64,000 nucleotides of DNA, taken from positions 1 to 64,000 of the forward strand of contig JACJNZ010000080.1 in NCBI GenBank assembly GCA_014695325.1, read 5' to 3'. This document shows positions 8,957 through 18,294 of the stretch, one piece after another. The number at the start of each line of letters is the position of its first letter. The first letter of the stretch is position 1. The DNA comes from Cyanobacteria bacterium FACHB-502 (lineage in GTDB: Bacteria; Cyanobacteriota; Cyanobacteriia; Elainellales; Elainellaceae). Both the position numbers and the translations under genes were made by a program. The notes beneath the pieces are model-generated. The model ran no database searches. It saw only the letters and a program-made list of their open reading frames with translations, and had not been told where the DNA came from.

Positions 8957-9158
8957 AGCCGTTGTCTCAGCGGTATTTCTGGTTAGTGATTTAGACTGAG
9001 CACGAGGAAAAAGGTTTCTGCGGGAAATTGGGACAGTTTTGCTCAAGTTTGCTCTAGTTCACTCAACTTTGCTCTAGAGTGAAGCGTCTTGGGTTATCAG
9101 TGACGACTTGATGAGCTGCGATCGCGATTCTTTATTGCAATTTCTTAGGGTACTTCAA

Positions 9159-9206
9159 TGGCGTACATTCAATAGCACGCATTCAGTGGCGCACATTCAA
9201 TAGCAC
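9159..9206. repeat. 28-bp direct duplication, incomplete
   Basis: TGGCGYACATTCAATAGCAC appears at 9159-9178 and 9187-9206, a 28-base period, in the gap between the lipoprotein gene and the CD225/pilin-like gene. Confidence 0.85.
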
Positions 9207-9228
9207 ACAAAGATTGGGGTAGGCTGCA

Positions 9229-10221
9229 TTAGTTTTCGGACGGGCAGATTACTTTGTCATCTTCAATGCGAATCTGAGCAGGCGTAATAGGAAGATCGGT
9301 GGTGCAAATGGTTGCATGAAGAGAAGCTGTTTTTAGAAAATCACTGGATTGAGCAACGGATTTTGCCTGCCGGGTGTAGACAATTCCGATAAAATTTTGA
9401 AGCCCTGGTTTTGTGGCAGTTGCAGTAATAATCGACCGATCCGGCTCGGTTGGAATGAGCTGATACTGATAGTGATTATTAGACTGAATTGGCAACTGAA
9501 GCTGATTTACAGAATCGGCAAATTTATGATTTTCTAGCCAGTAGGCCTGCTGGCTGCGGTTAATTGCTTCGATCGCGGTTTTAGCCTGCGATTGGGAGAG
9601 CGTATCAATTTGGTTTTCGTACGCGGTGATCAGAATTGAATAGCTGCCTGCAACAAAGCCGATCGCCAGATAAAAAGGACTGGCAAGACAAATGCCGACA
9701 ATGCAAAGAATCTTTGCGGTTTCAGAAGCAGACTTCGCGCCCTCATAGTCCTGCTTTTGATACTGCAACTTAACTCGTCTGGAAAAAATCAGGGCAGCAA
9801 TGCCGAGCGGTAAAAATGCTAGAAATGTGGTCAATAAAGCCAGAGCAAAATAGGGACGAGGACGGCTTTTGGTTGTGCCTGCTTCAGCAGAATCAATCTG
9901 GATTGAAGGAAGTTTGCTCGAAGGTTTTGGTGGCGCAAGCTGAACAGTTTTTGTCCAGGTCAGGGTGTGGGTATCGCTTTGTTTGCCATGAATCTCAAGC
10001 CGATCGATTGTCGAAATTTCCAGTTTTTCGATTCCCTTCTGAAGCGACTTCGCGATCGACTGTGGCGGAACCTCTGCCCCTTCCAGCAAAATTTTGAGGC
10101 AGCTTTCATGCCGTATCAGTTTCGCGGTGATGGAGTGGGGCTGAAGCGATCGGTTGATCAAAAGGGCGATTGCTTCTAGATTTCCTTGCCTTGCAAGCTC
10201 GAACAGCGTTGGCTGACCCAT
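9229..10221 (-). CDS. Membrane protein with CD225-like and pilin-like parts
   Basis: The 330-residue product has three parts. Residues 1-70 (LFELARQGNLEAIALLINRS, CLKILLEGAEVPP) resemble an N-terminal module seen before membrane segments in other cyanobacterial proteins. Residues about 128-190 form two membrane segments around LPLGIAALIFSRRVKLQYQK and DYEGAKSASETAK, the pattern of the CD225/dispanin family. The C-terminal half starts with AIEAINRSQQAYWLENHKF, the pattern after the N-terminal helix of cyanobacterial type IV pilin-like proteins, followed by a beta-rich region ending in a Cys pair. Its start lies 20 bp behind the minE stop, so co-transcription with minE is likely. Function is unknown; domain names are pattern matches. 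Confidence 0.75.
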   Translation of the reverse strand: MGQPTLFELARQGNLEAIALLINRSLQPHSITAKLIRHESCLKILLEGAEVPPQSIAKSLQKGIEKLEISTIDRLEIHGKQSDTHTLTWTKTVQLAPPKPSSKLPSIQIDSAEAGTTKSRPRPYFALALLTTFLAFLPLGIAALIFSRRVKLQYQKQDYEGAKSASETAKILCIVGICLASPFYLAIGFVAGSYSILITAYENQIDTLSQSQAKTAIEAINRSQQAYWLENHKFADSVNQLQLPIQSNNHYQYQLIPTEPDRSIITATATKPGLQNFIGIVYTRQAKSVAQSSDFLKTASLHATICTTDLPITPAQIRIEDDKVICPSEN

Positions 10222-10241
10222 TGCCCGTGAAATGTTCCAAT

Positions 10242-10682
10242 TTAATGTTCCAGTGATGGCAGATCTGCTCTGCGGGGTGGGTCAGTTGCAGTCGGCGGTG
10301 CGGTAGATTCGGTTGATTCTGAAGACGATTCTGCACTTTGTCCTGAAGCCTGCTCCCCCGATTCTAAACTGGGGGCAAAATTCTCAACCAGGGGAGTTTG
10401 TCCGACGGGTTCTGCTTTTTTGACGCGCTTGATCGGTAAGTTGGCAATCAAAACTGTGGTTCGCTGATCATTCTCTAGCGCAAAGTCTGACTCGCCTGGC
10501 TCGATTTCGACATAGCGTGAGACGACTTCTAAAATCTCCTCGCGCATCTTTTCCACCATTGCCGGAGACAAATCAACTCGATCGTGTGCCAGAACAAGCT
10601 GAAGCCGTTTACGGGCAGTATCACGGCTGCTGTTGGCAGTTGCGCTGCGCGAGAAAATGCGATCGAGGAATTGCTGAAGCAT
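10242..10682 (-). CDS. minE: Cell division topological specificity factor MinE
   Basis: MinE displaces MinD from the membrane and drives the oscillation that places the Z ring. The ATG at 10682 begins the membrane-targeting helix (MLQQFLDRIFSR), followed by AKKRLQ-like ARKRLQLVLAHDR, the MinD-binding/anti-MinCD core, and VSRYVEIEPGESDFAL in the topological domain. The fold ends near residue 88 (VLIANLPIKRV). The last ~55 residues are a Ser/Glu/Pro-rich low-complexity tail, making this MinE longer (146) than the usual 85-105. The frame is open to 10718, but conserved sequence starts at 10682. It follows minD by 99 bp. Confidence 0.93.
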   Translation of the reverse strand: MLQQFLDRIFSRSATANSSRDTARKRLQLVLAHDRVDLSPAMVEKMREEILEVVSRYVEIEPGESDFALENDQRTTVLIANLPIKRVKKAEPVGQTPLVENFAPSLESGEQASGQSAESSSESTESTAPPTATDPPRRADLPSLEH

Positions 10683-10781
10683 GGGACAGGTAGCGCGTAG
10701 CAGGTTAGGAAAAGGCAAAAAGACGATCGGTGACGGTCAAGGATAGCAATAAGAAGCGGCTGTGCAGCAGCATGAGCAATC

Positions 10782-11588
10782 CTATTTACGGGAGGGACGG
10801 AAGATCCGCAAAATGCGAGAGAGCAAATCCTCTTGCGGAACGGTCAAATCTAGGAACGGAACGGTTTCTCCTTCCAGTCGGCGCACGATGTTGGCATAGG
10901 CTGCTGCCGCCAGCGAAGGCGTTTCAGACAACACTAACGGTTCACCCCGGTTCGTTGAGACGATCACTCTCTCATCATCAGGAACCACACCAATCAGCGG
11001 AATTGCCAAAATTTCCTGCACATCTTTAACCGACATCATCATATCCTGCTCGACCATCGCAGGCCTAATTCGGTTAATAATTAGGTGCATTTTTTTAATA
11101 TCGTTAGCTTCAAGCAAGCCCACCACGCGATCGGCATCTCGCACGGCAGCAACTTCAGGCGTGGTGACAATAATGGCTTCTTTTGCAGCGGCGATCGCAT
11201 TCAGAAAGCCCATTTCAATGCCGGCAGGGCTATCGATCAGGATGTAGTGAAACACTTTGCTCAATGCACCAACCAGCTTTTTCATTTGCTCTGGCGTAAC
11301 GGCTTCTTTGGTGCGATTTTGTGCCGCCGGCAGCAGGGCAAGATTGGGCTGACGCTTATCTTTGACCAGTGCCTGATCCAGGCGGCATTCGCCAGCAAGC
11401 ACCTCGATCGCCGTATAGACAATTCGGTTTTCTAAACCCAACAGCAAATCCAGGTTTCGCAGCCCAAAGTCAGCATCAATTACGGCAACCTTGTGCCCCC
11501 GCTGAGCCAGAGCCATGCCCAGATTCGCAGTAGAAGTCGTCTTACCAACGCCTCCCTTGCCCGATGTCATTACAATGATTCGACTCAT
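10782..11588 (-). CDS. minD: Septum site-determining ATPase MinD
   Basis: Membrane-associated ParA-type ATPase that recruits MinC and is regulated by MinE. The deviant Walker A KGGVGKTT is at residues about 11-18 (MTSGKGGVGKTTSTANLG), the switch motif is in DADFGLRNLDLLLG, and the Walker B region is HYILIDSPAGIE. The C-terminus ends in the amphipathic membrane-targeting helix (LLSRILRIFRPSRK). Its length of 268 residues is normal. It lies between minC and minE on the minus strand. Confidence 0.97.
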   Translation of the reverse strand: MSRIIVMTSGKGGVGKTTSTANLGMALAQRGHKVAVIDADFGLRNLDLLLGLENRIVYTAIEVLAGECRLDQALVKDKRQPNLALLPAAQNRTKEAVTPEQMKKLVGALSKVFHYILIDSPAGIEMGFLNAIAAAKEAIIVTTPEVAAVRDADRVVGLLEANDIKKMHLIINRIRPAMVEQDMMMSVKDVQEILAIPLIGVVPDDERVIVSTNRGEPLVLSETPSLAAAAYANIVRRLEGETVPFLDLTVPQEDLLSRILRIFRPSRK

Positions 11589-11897
11589 AGGATCTGAACG
11601 TACGTGAAACTGCTTTTGTTGGCGATTCGGTTAATATTACGCGATGTGTCAAGCGATCGTCTTGAGCCACGATCGGTCTAAAGCATCAAATACAGCGTTA
11701 AAGGTAAGATGTAACCCTGCAATTGACTCAGTAATTTGCTTTAATTTGCTTTTCACACGCAAAAGAATAGCGCAATTCAACCTGAATAAATCTAGCTTGA
11801 ATATCTCATTCTAAATATTGTTTTGCCGAATCGAACAAAAAACTTACAACTCGCTGCAAACTTCCTGTATCGCGGTGCATTTTTTCAGGCAAAGCCA
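11589..11897. other. minC-minD spacer
   Basis: This 309-bp gap is long for genes in one cluster, so minD may have its own promoter. It contains AT-rich stretches and the near-repeat TAATTTGCTTTAATTTGCTT around 11729. No ORF in it looks like a gene. Confidence 0.5.
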
Positions 11898-12707
11898 CTA
11901 GGAAAACAGCAGATCTTTAGAGAAATCGGTTCGGCGAACAATTCGAATACTGCCGTTCATCACATAAGCTACTTCCGGCTGATATTGGCTGGGCGGCGTT
12001 TCGGGAGCACGAGCCATCAGGTCGCCAATCCGAATCTGAGTCGGTTCCATTCGCAGTGCCATGACCAGACAGCGCAAATTGCCCGATGCACCCGCCTGTA
12101 CCACACCTCGCAGCGTTCCCCACACCAGCACATCTCCGTCTGCAATAATGCTGCTGCCCGGATTCACATCGCCCAGCACAATCACCGTGCCGGGATGCCG
12201 AATTTCAATCCCAGAGCGAACTGTTGTTTCCAGATAGAGCGGCTCTGCAAGTGCCTGTCCGCTTTCGTCGGACTGATTCAATCGGGGAATCGACGACTGT
12301 TGCTCAACGGAAAATCCGAGCGTGGCAGCGGCGACTGCCGTTTGTCTGCGGCTGGTATAAATGCGCTTTAGCTCCAGTTCTGCCTCACCGAGAACATCAT
12401 TAATCGCCTGAATCTGACGCCCATCCAGCAATCGATCGCGAACAATGAGATGTACGGGCGTTCTCGGCTGCCAGAAGCGTTCTCCAGCGTTCAGGCGTTG
12501 CTTGAGCTGTTGCCAGATATCTGTCCACGCCGTCGCTGCACCAGGCGTTTCTAAATCAGGCGGCAAAAGCAGCAGCAGTCGCCCATTTTCACCTTTGAGG
12601 CGCACCTGAGGCACTTCTTTTGCATCCAGATTGGGGGCAGTGGGCTGGAGTTCTCCATCAGAGGCGATCGTTGACAGTGGAGCGGAAACTGGAAAATCTG
12701 AGTTCAT
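11898..12707 (-). CDS. minC: Septum site-determining protein MinC
   Basis: Inhibitor of FtsZ polymerisation. The N-terminal domain (about residues 30-110) follows a low-complexity lead; the C-terminal beta-helix (about 155-255) shows the MinC pattern VRSGIEIRHPGTVIVLGDVN, GSSIIADGDVLVWGTLRG and the MinD-binding RCLVMALRMEPTQIRIGD. Its length of 269 residues fits cyanobacterial MinC. It is the first gene of the minC-minD-minE cluster. Confidence 0.95.
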   Translation of the reverse strand: MNSDFPVSAPLSTIASDGELQPTAPNLDAKEVPQVRLKGENGRLLLLLPPDLETPGAATAWTDIWQQLKQRLNAGERFWQPRTPVHLIVRDRLLDGRQIQAINDVLGEAELELKRIYTSRRQTAVAAATLGFSVEQQSSIPRLNQSDESGQALAEPLYLETTVRSGIEIRHPGTVIVLGDVNPGSSIIADGDVLVWGTLRGVVQAGASGNLRCLVMALRMEPTQIRIGDLMARAPETPPSQYQPEVAYVMNGSIRIVRRTDFSKDLLFS

Positions 12708-12743
12708 GCAGCGTGAGTCCGTTAAGACAGTTAAAGATTAGCA

Positions 12744-12793
12744 GGAAAAAGTGGGGAAGGGGGAGTGGGGAGGGGGTGGATGGGGGAGGGGAT
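12744..12793. repeat. G-rich low-complexity tract
   Basis: GTGGGGAAGGGGGAGTGGGG and continuing G runs, upstream of minC. Same composition and motif style as the tracts at 729-812 and 14281-14388. Confidence 0.7.
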
Positions 12794-12900
12794 AGATTGT
12801 TCGTTCAAGATTGTAGGGCAAGCGTTGTTTGGAGATTGCTGCGTCTTGAACGCTTTGAGGATGGATGAGCAAGTTTATTTTAGAAGTGGGTCGGGCTGGG

Positions 12901-14241
12901 TTAAGGTTCCTGTTTGCTGAGTCGCCGATACACTTCTGCCAGTGCTGCTCGATCGCCGACGTTGCCAGGAAACAGAACGACGGGAAGCTGGGGAAAGCGG
13001 GGATGATCGGCAGAGGTGCGGACAACGGAGACTCCGGGCAGAATTTGCCCCAATAGTCGAGCGGTGGTGAGTGCCAGCCCGGTGCTGAGGGTGTCGTTTG
13101 AGGTGATGCCGCCTTTGCTGATCAGGAAGCCGATCGTCTCTGGTAATCCTTTTTCGATGTCCATCAGCAGGGCTGAAACGGCAATGCCGAAATCGAGGCG
13201 GGTTTGAATATCGGCAAAGGTTAATTCTTGGCGGCTAGTGTAGATGACGGGCGTTTTGCCTGCCTGGTGTGCTTGATGAGCGCGATCGAGCGTTTGCTGC
13301 AATAGCTCGGCACGCTCCATCGCGGATCCTTCCAGGAGATGAACGACATCGACTTCGATCGCTTCAACTCCAGGGGCTTTTAGCAGGTCTTCGAGCTGCT
13401 CAGTGGTTTTTTTCACATGGGAACCGACGATCACTGCGCCCGGTTTTCCATCCCGCACATAGGCTGCCATGTCCTCCGACGCGACGGCTTGGGGCGGTAG
13501 GGCAGCAAGAGCAGTGAGCAGGCTGGCAGCACTCCGAAACAGAAATCGCTTTCCCTGACGGGCGGCTTGCAGCACATCGGTGGCAAACTGATTCAGGTCT
13601 GCCTGCGTTTCAGCATCAACGACAACACACTGATTATCCTGAAGCTGCATCAGGCGATCGAGCGTTCCCAATCGAATATCCGCCAGCAAAAAGCGATCGA
13701 CCTGCGAGGCAGGAATGCGTCCCCTGGTTTTTTCTTCCACGTAGTCCGGCAAATAGCTGTGCCGATAGCCAAACACTGAATCTTTCGCAAACTCGGTTTC
13801 GTGAACCGGAGTGGGTACGTCATTCACCACCAGATAATGCACGCTGTCGCGGGTGAATCGTCCGCCCTCAAAAAAAGCTGGCGTGAGGAAATGGGCATCA
13901 AACGGACCCAGCTCCTCAGCGATCGCATCGGTTTCGATCGGGTAATGTCCGCGCAGGGTGGAGTCCGATCGGCTAACCACCAGGAAATCTTGAACGCCTG
14001 CTTCTGCAATTGCCTGTTTCAGATTTTGGCAAACTTCTCGCGTGGTGGAGAGTGCTTTCTCTGGAGTGAGTGCCCTGGTGTTGGTCAGCACAAAGAAAAT
14101 GGGGGACTCGTCGGCTAAGCCCGATCGCAGCGTCTCTACGTCCCATTTCATCAACAGTAAACAGCCATGAACGGTCTGCGACCCAGTTGGATCGTCGTCC
14201 AACACAACAATTTTGGGCTTTATTTTGGGCTTTGAGGTCAT
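12901..14241 (-). CDS. Four-carbon acid sugar kinase family protein (DUF1537)
   Basis: The family phosphorylates four-carbon sugar acids such as erythronate or threonate; some members act in other small-acid pathways. The N-terminal substrate domain shows VVLDDDPTGSQTVHG, TNTRAL and SRSDSTLRGHYPIETDAI. The C-terminal nucleotide-binding domain has GSHVKKTTEQL, FLISKGGITSNDTLS and VVLFPGNVGD. It is complete at 446 residues. No partner dehydrogenase, aldolase or isomerase of the usual OtnI/DenD/PdxA2 type lies nearby, so the physiological substrate is open. Confidence 0.9.
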   Translation of the reverse strand: MTSKPKIKPKIVVLDDDPTGSQTVHGCLLLMKWDVETLRSGLADESPIFFVLTNTRALTPEKALSTTREVCQNLKQAIAEAGVQDFLVVSRSDSTLRGHYPIETDAIAEELGPFDAHFLTPAFFEGGRFTRDSVHYLVVNDVPTPVHETEFAKDSVFGYRHSYLPDYVEEKTRGRIPASQVDRFLLADIRLGTLDRLMQLQDNQCVVVDAETQADLNQFATDVLQAARQGKRFLFRSAASLLTALAALPPQAVASEDMAAYVRDGKPGAVIVGSHVKKTTEQLEDLLKAPGVEAIEVDVVHLLEGSAMERAELLQQTLDRAHQAHQAGKTPVIYTSRQELTFADIQTRLDFGIAVSALLMDIEKGLPETIGFLISKGGITSNDTLSTGLALTTARLLGQILPGVSVVRTSADHPRFPQLPVVLFPGNVGDRAALAEVYRRLSKQEP

Positions 14242-14280
14242 CGCAATTTTTTGTGGCGTAGAGCAGGTTTATTATGGCGT

Positions 14281-14388
14281 GAATTGAGGGAGTGGATGAG
14301 TGAATGAGTATATGAGGGGGGAAGGGGGTGAGGAGATGAAATGGAGGGGGTGAGAGAAAGTGATAAGAAGGGGGTGAAGTGGGCAAAC
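14281..14388. repeat. G-rich low-complexity tract with GAGTGAATGAGT-type units
   Basis: About 110 bases of GATGAGTGAATGAGTATATG followed by GGGGG-rich units lie upstream of the sugar-acid kinase gene. The rest of 14242-14636 holds a TATATAAG element at about 14614 and a ribosome-binding AAGAGG just ahead of the EamA-fusion start. Confidence 0.7.
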
Positions 14389-14636
14389 TGTGGTCGGAGA
14401 GGCTTTAGGATGGACGGGGAATGAGCGATCGCTTTACAGCAGGTTGCGTTTCAAACGTAAATTCTCAGGTGTGATACCGTTCATTTCGCTGCTTTAGAGC
14501 TATCATCTCTGTCAATTGACCGATCGGGTAGGGTATTTCTGCTTTGCCGATCGGGTATGATTCCCCAACGGGCATCGCCCTGGATTAAAGGAACAATCAG
14601 GGACAGCGCAAGTTTATATAAGAGGTTGCAAGAGGC

Positions 14637-16529
14637 ATGGGGCAACTGAACGATCGATCCGCAGAAATGGGGTCGCAGGAAAACGAATCTCAGGCAGCAT
14701 CGCGCCATTCCAGCGACGCAGAAGATGTGCTGCAAACCATGACGCAGGATCTTCGCAGCCTCCAGCAAGACCTGATCGCTCAAATGAGTCACGATGTCCG
14801 CCGCTTGCAGGCAGAAAAATCGCGCTTATTAAACGATATTGAAAAGCTGCAAAATCAGCAGCAAATGCTGGAATCTCAGTACGAAGTTGCCCTTTCTCGC
14901 CATCAGCTTGCCCAACAGCAAACCTGGGCAAAACAACTCGCTCTCACCCTGGCAAATCATCTTCACGCTGCCCTCAGTCAGCGAATTAATCAGATGGTGA
15001 CGGTTCAGCAAGTTCAGCAAGACGCTTCGGGACCCAGTCTGCCACGAATTTCGAGCAATGGCGCGATCGAATCCATAGAGGCAAACCGCTTGATGGTGTC
15101 GCTGGATGAAACGGTAAATCGCACCTTTTCAACACTCAAGCATGACTTGTCGAGCTACGAAAGTGCCTTGTCGCAGCAGATCGATCGAATGCACAACCTG
15201 GGTCAGCAGGGAGAAGTAATTCTGGAAGTGCTGGTTAAGCGCATCAGTCAGCAGCTTCAGCTTGAAATGACCCGCAGTGGCGCAATTCCTGCCAGTCCTC
15301 CCGCTCATCTTTCTGTTTCGCCTACTCCGTTTACGGCTGAATCGTTGCCGAATCCAGAAGCAAATCCGTTTGAACCGATCGAGAATCCCTATGCTGCCCC
15401 GGCTCCTGAACGAGTGCCTGAGCCTGTGCCTTTGCAGGGAACGTCTTTGCTGCCCACGCCTCCAGCAGTCGCACCTGAGCCGGTGATGGTTCCGCTTCGC
15501 TCTCCTGCCGATCCGCGTCGTTTGTCTCATTTTCAAATGGGACTCCTGCTGATTTTGCTCTCCACGCTGTCGCTGTCGTTGCACAACGTTCTTGTTGGCA
15601 TTGTGAGCAATCCCAGCCGCTTGTTTGGCTTGATTCCGATCGGCGGTTTTATTAAGTTGAACGGGTTTGGCAGTTCGCTGCTAATTTTGTGGATGCGGAT
15701 GCTGGTGGTCGTGCCCTTGATGGTGTGGCTTGCCCCCAGACTATATAAAAATACCTGGCACGAGATTCGGGGCTTCTTTCAGTCAAAAGATCGAATATTG
15801 CTAGGCAGCGTTCTGGGAAGCGGGTTTTTCCTGTTTCTGTCACAGGTTTTGATTTATATTGCGATCGGTCAAATTGGCCCTGGTGTTGCCGTCACGGTTC
15901 TGTTTATGTATCCCCTGGCAACGGTGCCGCTAGCATGGTATTTATTTGGCGATCGACCCACACGGCTCCGGCTGCTGGTGATGGCAGCGATTCTGTCGGG
16001 CGTTGTGTTTACGGCTGCTCCCAAACTAGGGACGGCGGGCGTTTCCTGGAATGGCATTTTGACCGCAGTATTTTCAGGTATTGCGTTTGCGTTCTACCTA
16101 ATTTCGATGCAAGTTAGCTTCCGCAAGCTGCACCCGGTTCCGGTCAGCCTGATCCAGTTCTCCAGCATTTTTATTTTTTCCAGCGTTAGTCTCATTGTGC
16201 TGGGCGTTGAAGTTGCCCCAACCAATCGCACCGGGCTGGCGATCGCTGGACTGCTGCTGGGCGGACTGACGCTGGCAGGCTATTTGTTGAATAACTTTGG
16301 CGTGCGGTTTATGGGGGCAGCCAGAGCGTCGATTATTGCCGCGAGTGGTCCTGCGCTCACCGCATTTCTGGCATTTTTGCTCACTCCCGGCAGACACACT
16401 GCCTTGCAAAGCGTCCAGATCCTGGGAATACTGATTGTAACGCTCGGTGTCACTGCCCTCAGCTTTGAACGAATGCTGCTACAAAATCGAACCACTCGCC
16501 AACCTAAACCCTCTAGTCAGGTCAGCTAG
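14637..16529 (+). CDS. Coiled-coil/EamA (DMT) transporter fusion
   Basis: A 630-residue product. Residues about 30-130 are a Gln/Leu-rich coiled coil (LRSLQQDLIAQMSHDVRRLQ, LLNDIEKLQNQQQMLES), followed by a helical region and a Pro/Glu linker (about 215-290). From about residue 297 to 615 there are ten predicted membrane helices with two EamA repeats (LGSVLGSGFFLFLSQVLIYIA, PGVAVTVLFMYPLATVPLAW, YLLNNFGVRFMGAARASI). DMT proteins export small metabolites; the substrate here is unknown. EamA transporters are usually near 300 residues, so the cytoplasmic front half is an addition. AAGAGG precedes the ATG. Confidence 0.85.
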   Translation: MGQLNDRSAEMGSQENESQAASRHSSDAEDVLQTMTQDLRSLQQDLIAQMSHDVRRLQAEKSRLLNDIEKLQNQQQMLESQYEVALSRHQLAQQQTWAKQLALTLANHLHAALSQRINQMVTVQQVQQDASGPSLPRISSNGAIESIEANRLMVSLDETVNRTFSTLKHDLSSYESALSQQIDRMHNLGQQGEVILEVLVKRISQQLQLEMTRSGAIPASPPAHLSVSPTPFTAESLPNPEANPFEPIENPYAAPAPERVPEPVPLQGTSLLPTPPAVAPEPVMVPLRSPADPRRLSHFQMGLLLILLSTLSLSLHNVLVGIVSNPSRLFGLIPIGGFIKLNGFGSSLLILWMRMLVVVPLMVWLAPRLYKNTWHEIRGFFQSKDRILLGSVLGSGFFLFLSQVLIYIAIGQIGPGVAVTVLFMYPLATVPLAWYLFGDRPTRLRLLVMAAILSGVVFTAAPKLGTAGVSWNGILTAVFSGIAFAFYLISMQVSFRKLHPVPVSLIQFSSIFIFSSVSLIVLGVEVAPTNRTGLAIAGLLLGGLTLAGYLLNNFGVRFMGAARASIIAASGPALTAFLAFLLTPGRHTALQSVQILGILIVTLGVTALSFERMLLQNRTTRQPKPSSQVS

Positions 16530-16540
16530 GAATTTGGGTA

Positions 16541-16590
16541 CTTCAAAGTCCCTCAGCATCGGGGGATTTAGGGGGCAATTTTTAGGGGGT
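16541..16590. repeat. Dispersed GGGGGATTTAGGGGGC-type repeat, copy 1
   Basis: TTCAAAGTCCCTCAGCATCG followed by GGGGATTTAGGGGGCAATTT. The left half can pair with the G-rich right half (CCCTCA/…GGGGG). Further copies are at 31929-31965, 33029-33044, 35181-35220, 50831-50869, 54085-54122 and 58336-58377. Confidence 0.75.
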
Positions 16591-16637
16591 AATATAGATA
16601 CTTGCGGCTTCTTAAGCAGCTTATCACTCGTTTATCA

Positions 16638-18077
16638 TTACTCGTTCATGGTGCGATAAGTTGCCACCGCGGAAGGCGAAACGCGATTCAGATAGCGGAA
16701 GATCCAGTATTTGAAAATCGTGTCGAGAATCACCGGAAAAGTGGCAATAAACAGGAAGATAAAATCGCGGTTTGCGGGCAGCCCAAAGTGTCGGGAAACC
16801 CCTTCGAGAATCACTTCCCAACCGTGAGGGGAGTGAAAGCCGACGAAGGTATCGGTAAACAGGATGATGATAAACGCTTTAGCACTGTCGCTTAAGCCAT
16901 AAACAAGCTGATCCATAAAGGATTTCAGCACAGCAATTTCGCGCTTTCCGGTTGCAATTATTACGGCAAACGCCATCACCCCAAACAAATCAGCAAACAC
17001 ATTCTTGATTGCATCCGAGCCGCGATCCCGATAGTCCTGCTGAATTTCAGCCGCTCGATCGCGCACCTGCTCCACGATTTCTTCCTCGGTTTTAGGCTCC
17101 TCTTTACCAATCAAAATTTCAAACCGAATTCGCTGTTCAAATCGCTGAAGTTCGTTCAGTGCTTCATCTTCTAACTCCTCGTTGAGAAACACCTGAACCT
17201 GCTCGTTACCAGCCCGGTAGCCATCGACGATCGGACCAACAATAAAATTTTTGGCGAGTTGCAGGGTTAAGAGCGGAATAATAATCAGCAGCAAAACAAA
17301 TCGGATTGCGGTGATCGTGCGAGATTTTGATTTGCGAAAATCCCGGACGAGTTCTTGCTCTGCTTCAGGATCAAGCTCTCGCCGAACCCGATCGACCGTC
17401 TCCAGAATCGATCGCGGCAGTACCCCGGTTTTATCCGTCAGGGACTTCATATCTCGCTTGGCAGCCCGCTTGGGCAGTTGATTTCCCGGAGACACGATCG
17501 GCGGCTCGGTCTGACTCAGCTTCTGCTCGGTTTTGGGTTGAGCGTTGCTGAGCTGAGGAGGATTGGGCTGAGCATTGGTCACAATCATCACTGAACCGGG
17601 ATTTGGCTCAGGATTGCTGTACGGTGCCAGCACTTCATCAATAAAGCGCAGCTTTTTGAGAATTAAATTAGGGCGATCGATTACATTTACGGTAAGACGA
17701 TTACTTTGCAGTTCACCAGGAGAGTAATTACTGCTGTTTTCTTCGAGTTGAACTTCGGTAATGGTTTGATTTGAAAGACGGACGATCGAGCTGCTTGCTT
17801 TGAACTCAAATAAACGGATTCTAATAATATCAAGATACTTTTTTAGCTCTTCTTTAAGATAAGTTCTGGCACTTTGGCTATAGTCACCGTTTTCAAGCGA
17901 AATTGGATTTCCATCAAAGTGAGCGTCTTCTAATGCTTTGATGGCAAGTGCCGCTTCGTAGGCCTGATCGAGGGCGCGTTCGGGAGTTTTTTGCAGCCAG
18001 CGATTAGCAGAGCGAAAATACTCCTTGAAAGATGCAAAAGCCGAATTTCTCATTGGGGCAATAGGATCGTCTGACAT
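16638..18077 (-). CDS. pxcA: Proton extrusion protein PxcA (CemA family)
   Basis: Membrane protein needed for light-induced Na-dependent proton extrusion; homologue of chloroplast CemA/Ycf10. The N-terminus has FKEYFRSANRWLQKTPERALDQA and the helical region with ALAIKALEDAHFDGNPI. A variable Pro/Gln-rich linker follows. The C-terminal CemA core has four membrane segments (LLLIIIPLLTLQLAKNFIVG; DLFGVMAFAVIIAT; FIIILFTDTFVGFHSPHGWE; FLFIATFPVILDTIFKYWIF) and ends in RYLNRVSPSAVATYRTMNE. At 479 residues it has the cyanobacterial length, far longer than the plastid form. Confidence 0.95.
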   Translation of the reverse strand: MSDDPIAPMRNSAFASFKEYFRSANRWLQKTPERALDQAYEAALAIKALEDAHFDGNPISLENGDYSQSARTYLKEELKKYLDIIRIRLFEFKASSSIVRLSNQTITEVQLEENSSNYSPGELQSNRLTVNVIDRPNLILKKLRFIDEVLAPYSNPEPNPGSVMIVTNAQPNPPQLSNAQPKTEQKLSQTEPPIVSPGNQLPKRAAKRDMKSLTDKTGVLPRSILETVDRVRRELDPEAEQELVRDFRKSKSRTITAIRFVLLLIIIPLLTLQLAKNFIVGPIVDGYRAGNEQVQVFLNEELEDEALNELQRFEQRIRFEILIGKEEPKTEEEIVEQVRDRAAEIQQDYRDRGSDAIKNVFADLFGVMAFAVIIATGKREIAVLKSFMDQLVYGLSDSAKAFIIILFTDTFVGFHSPHGWEVILEGVSRHFGLPANRDFIFLFIATFPVILDTIFKYWIFRYLNRVSPSAVATYRTMNE

Positions 18078-18294
18078 GATGCGAAGTGCGGATTCAGGAT
18101 CGTTGAAAAGGCAGCAGAACGGGTTGAACAGCAGTTTTAACGATCGATTTGCTTTATAAATTAGCTGGTTTCAAAAGAACCAACTCAAACTTCAGGTGCT
18201 TCTGGAGCAGTGATGTGAGGCAGGTTCTGCTTTAGGGCGATCGGGTTAGGTATCAACGCTACGGATCAACCAGTGAATCCAAACGATCGTTTAT

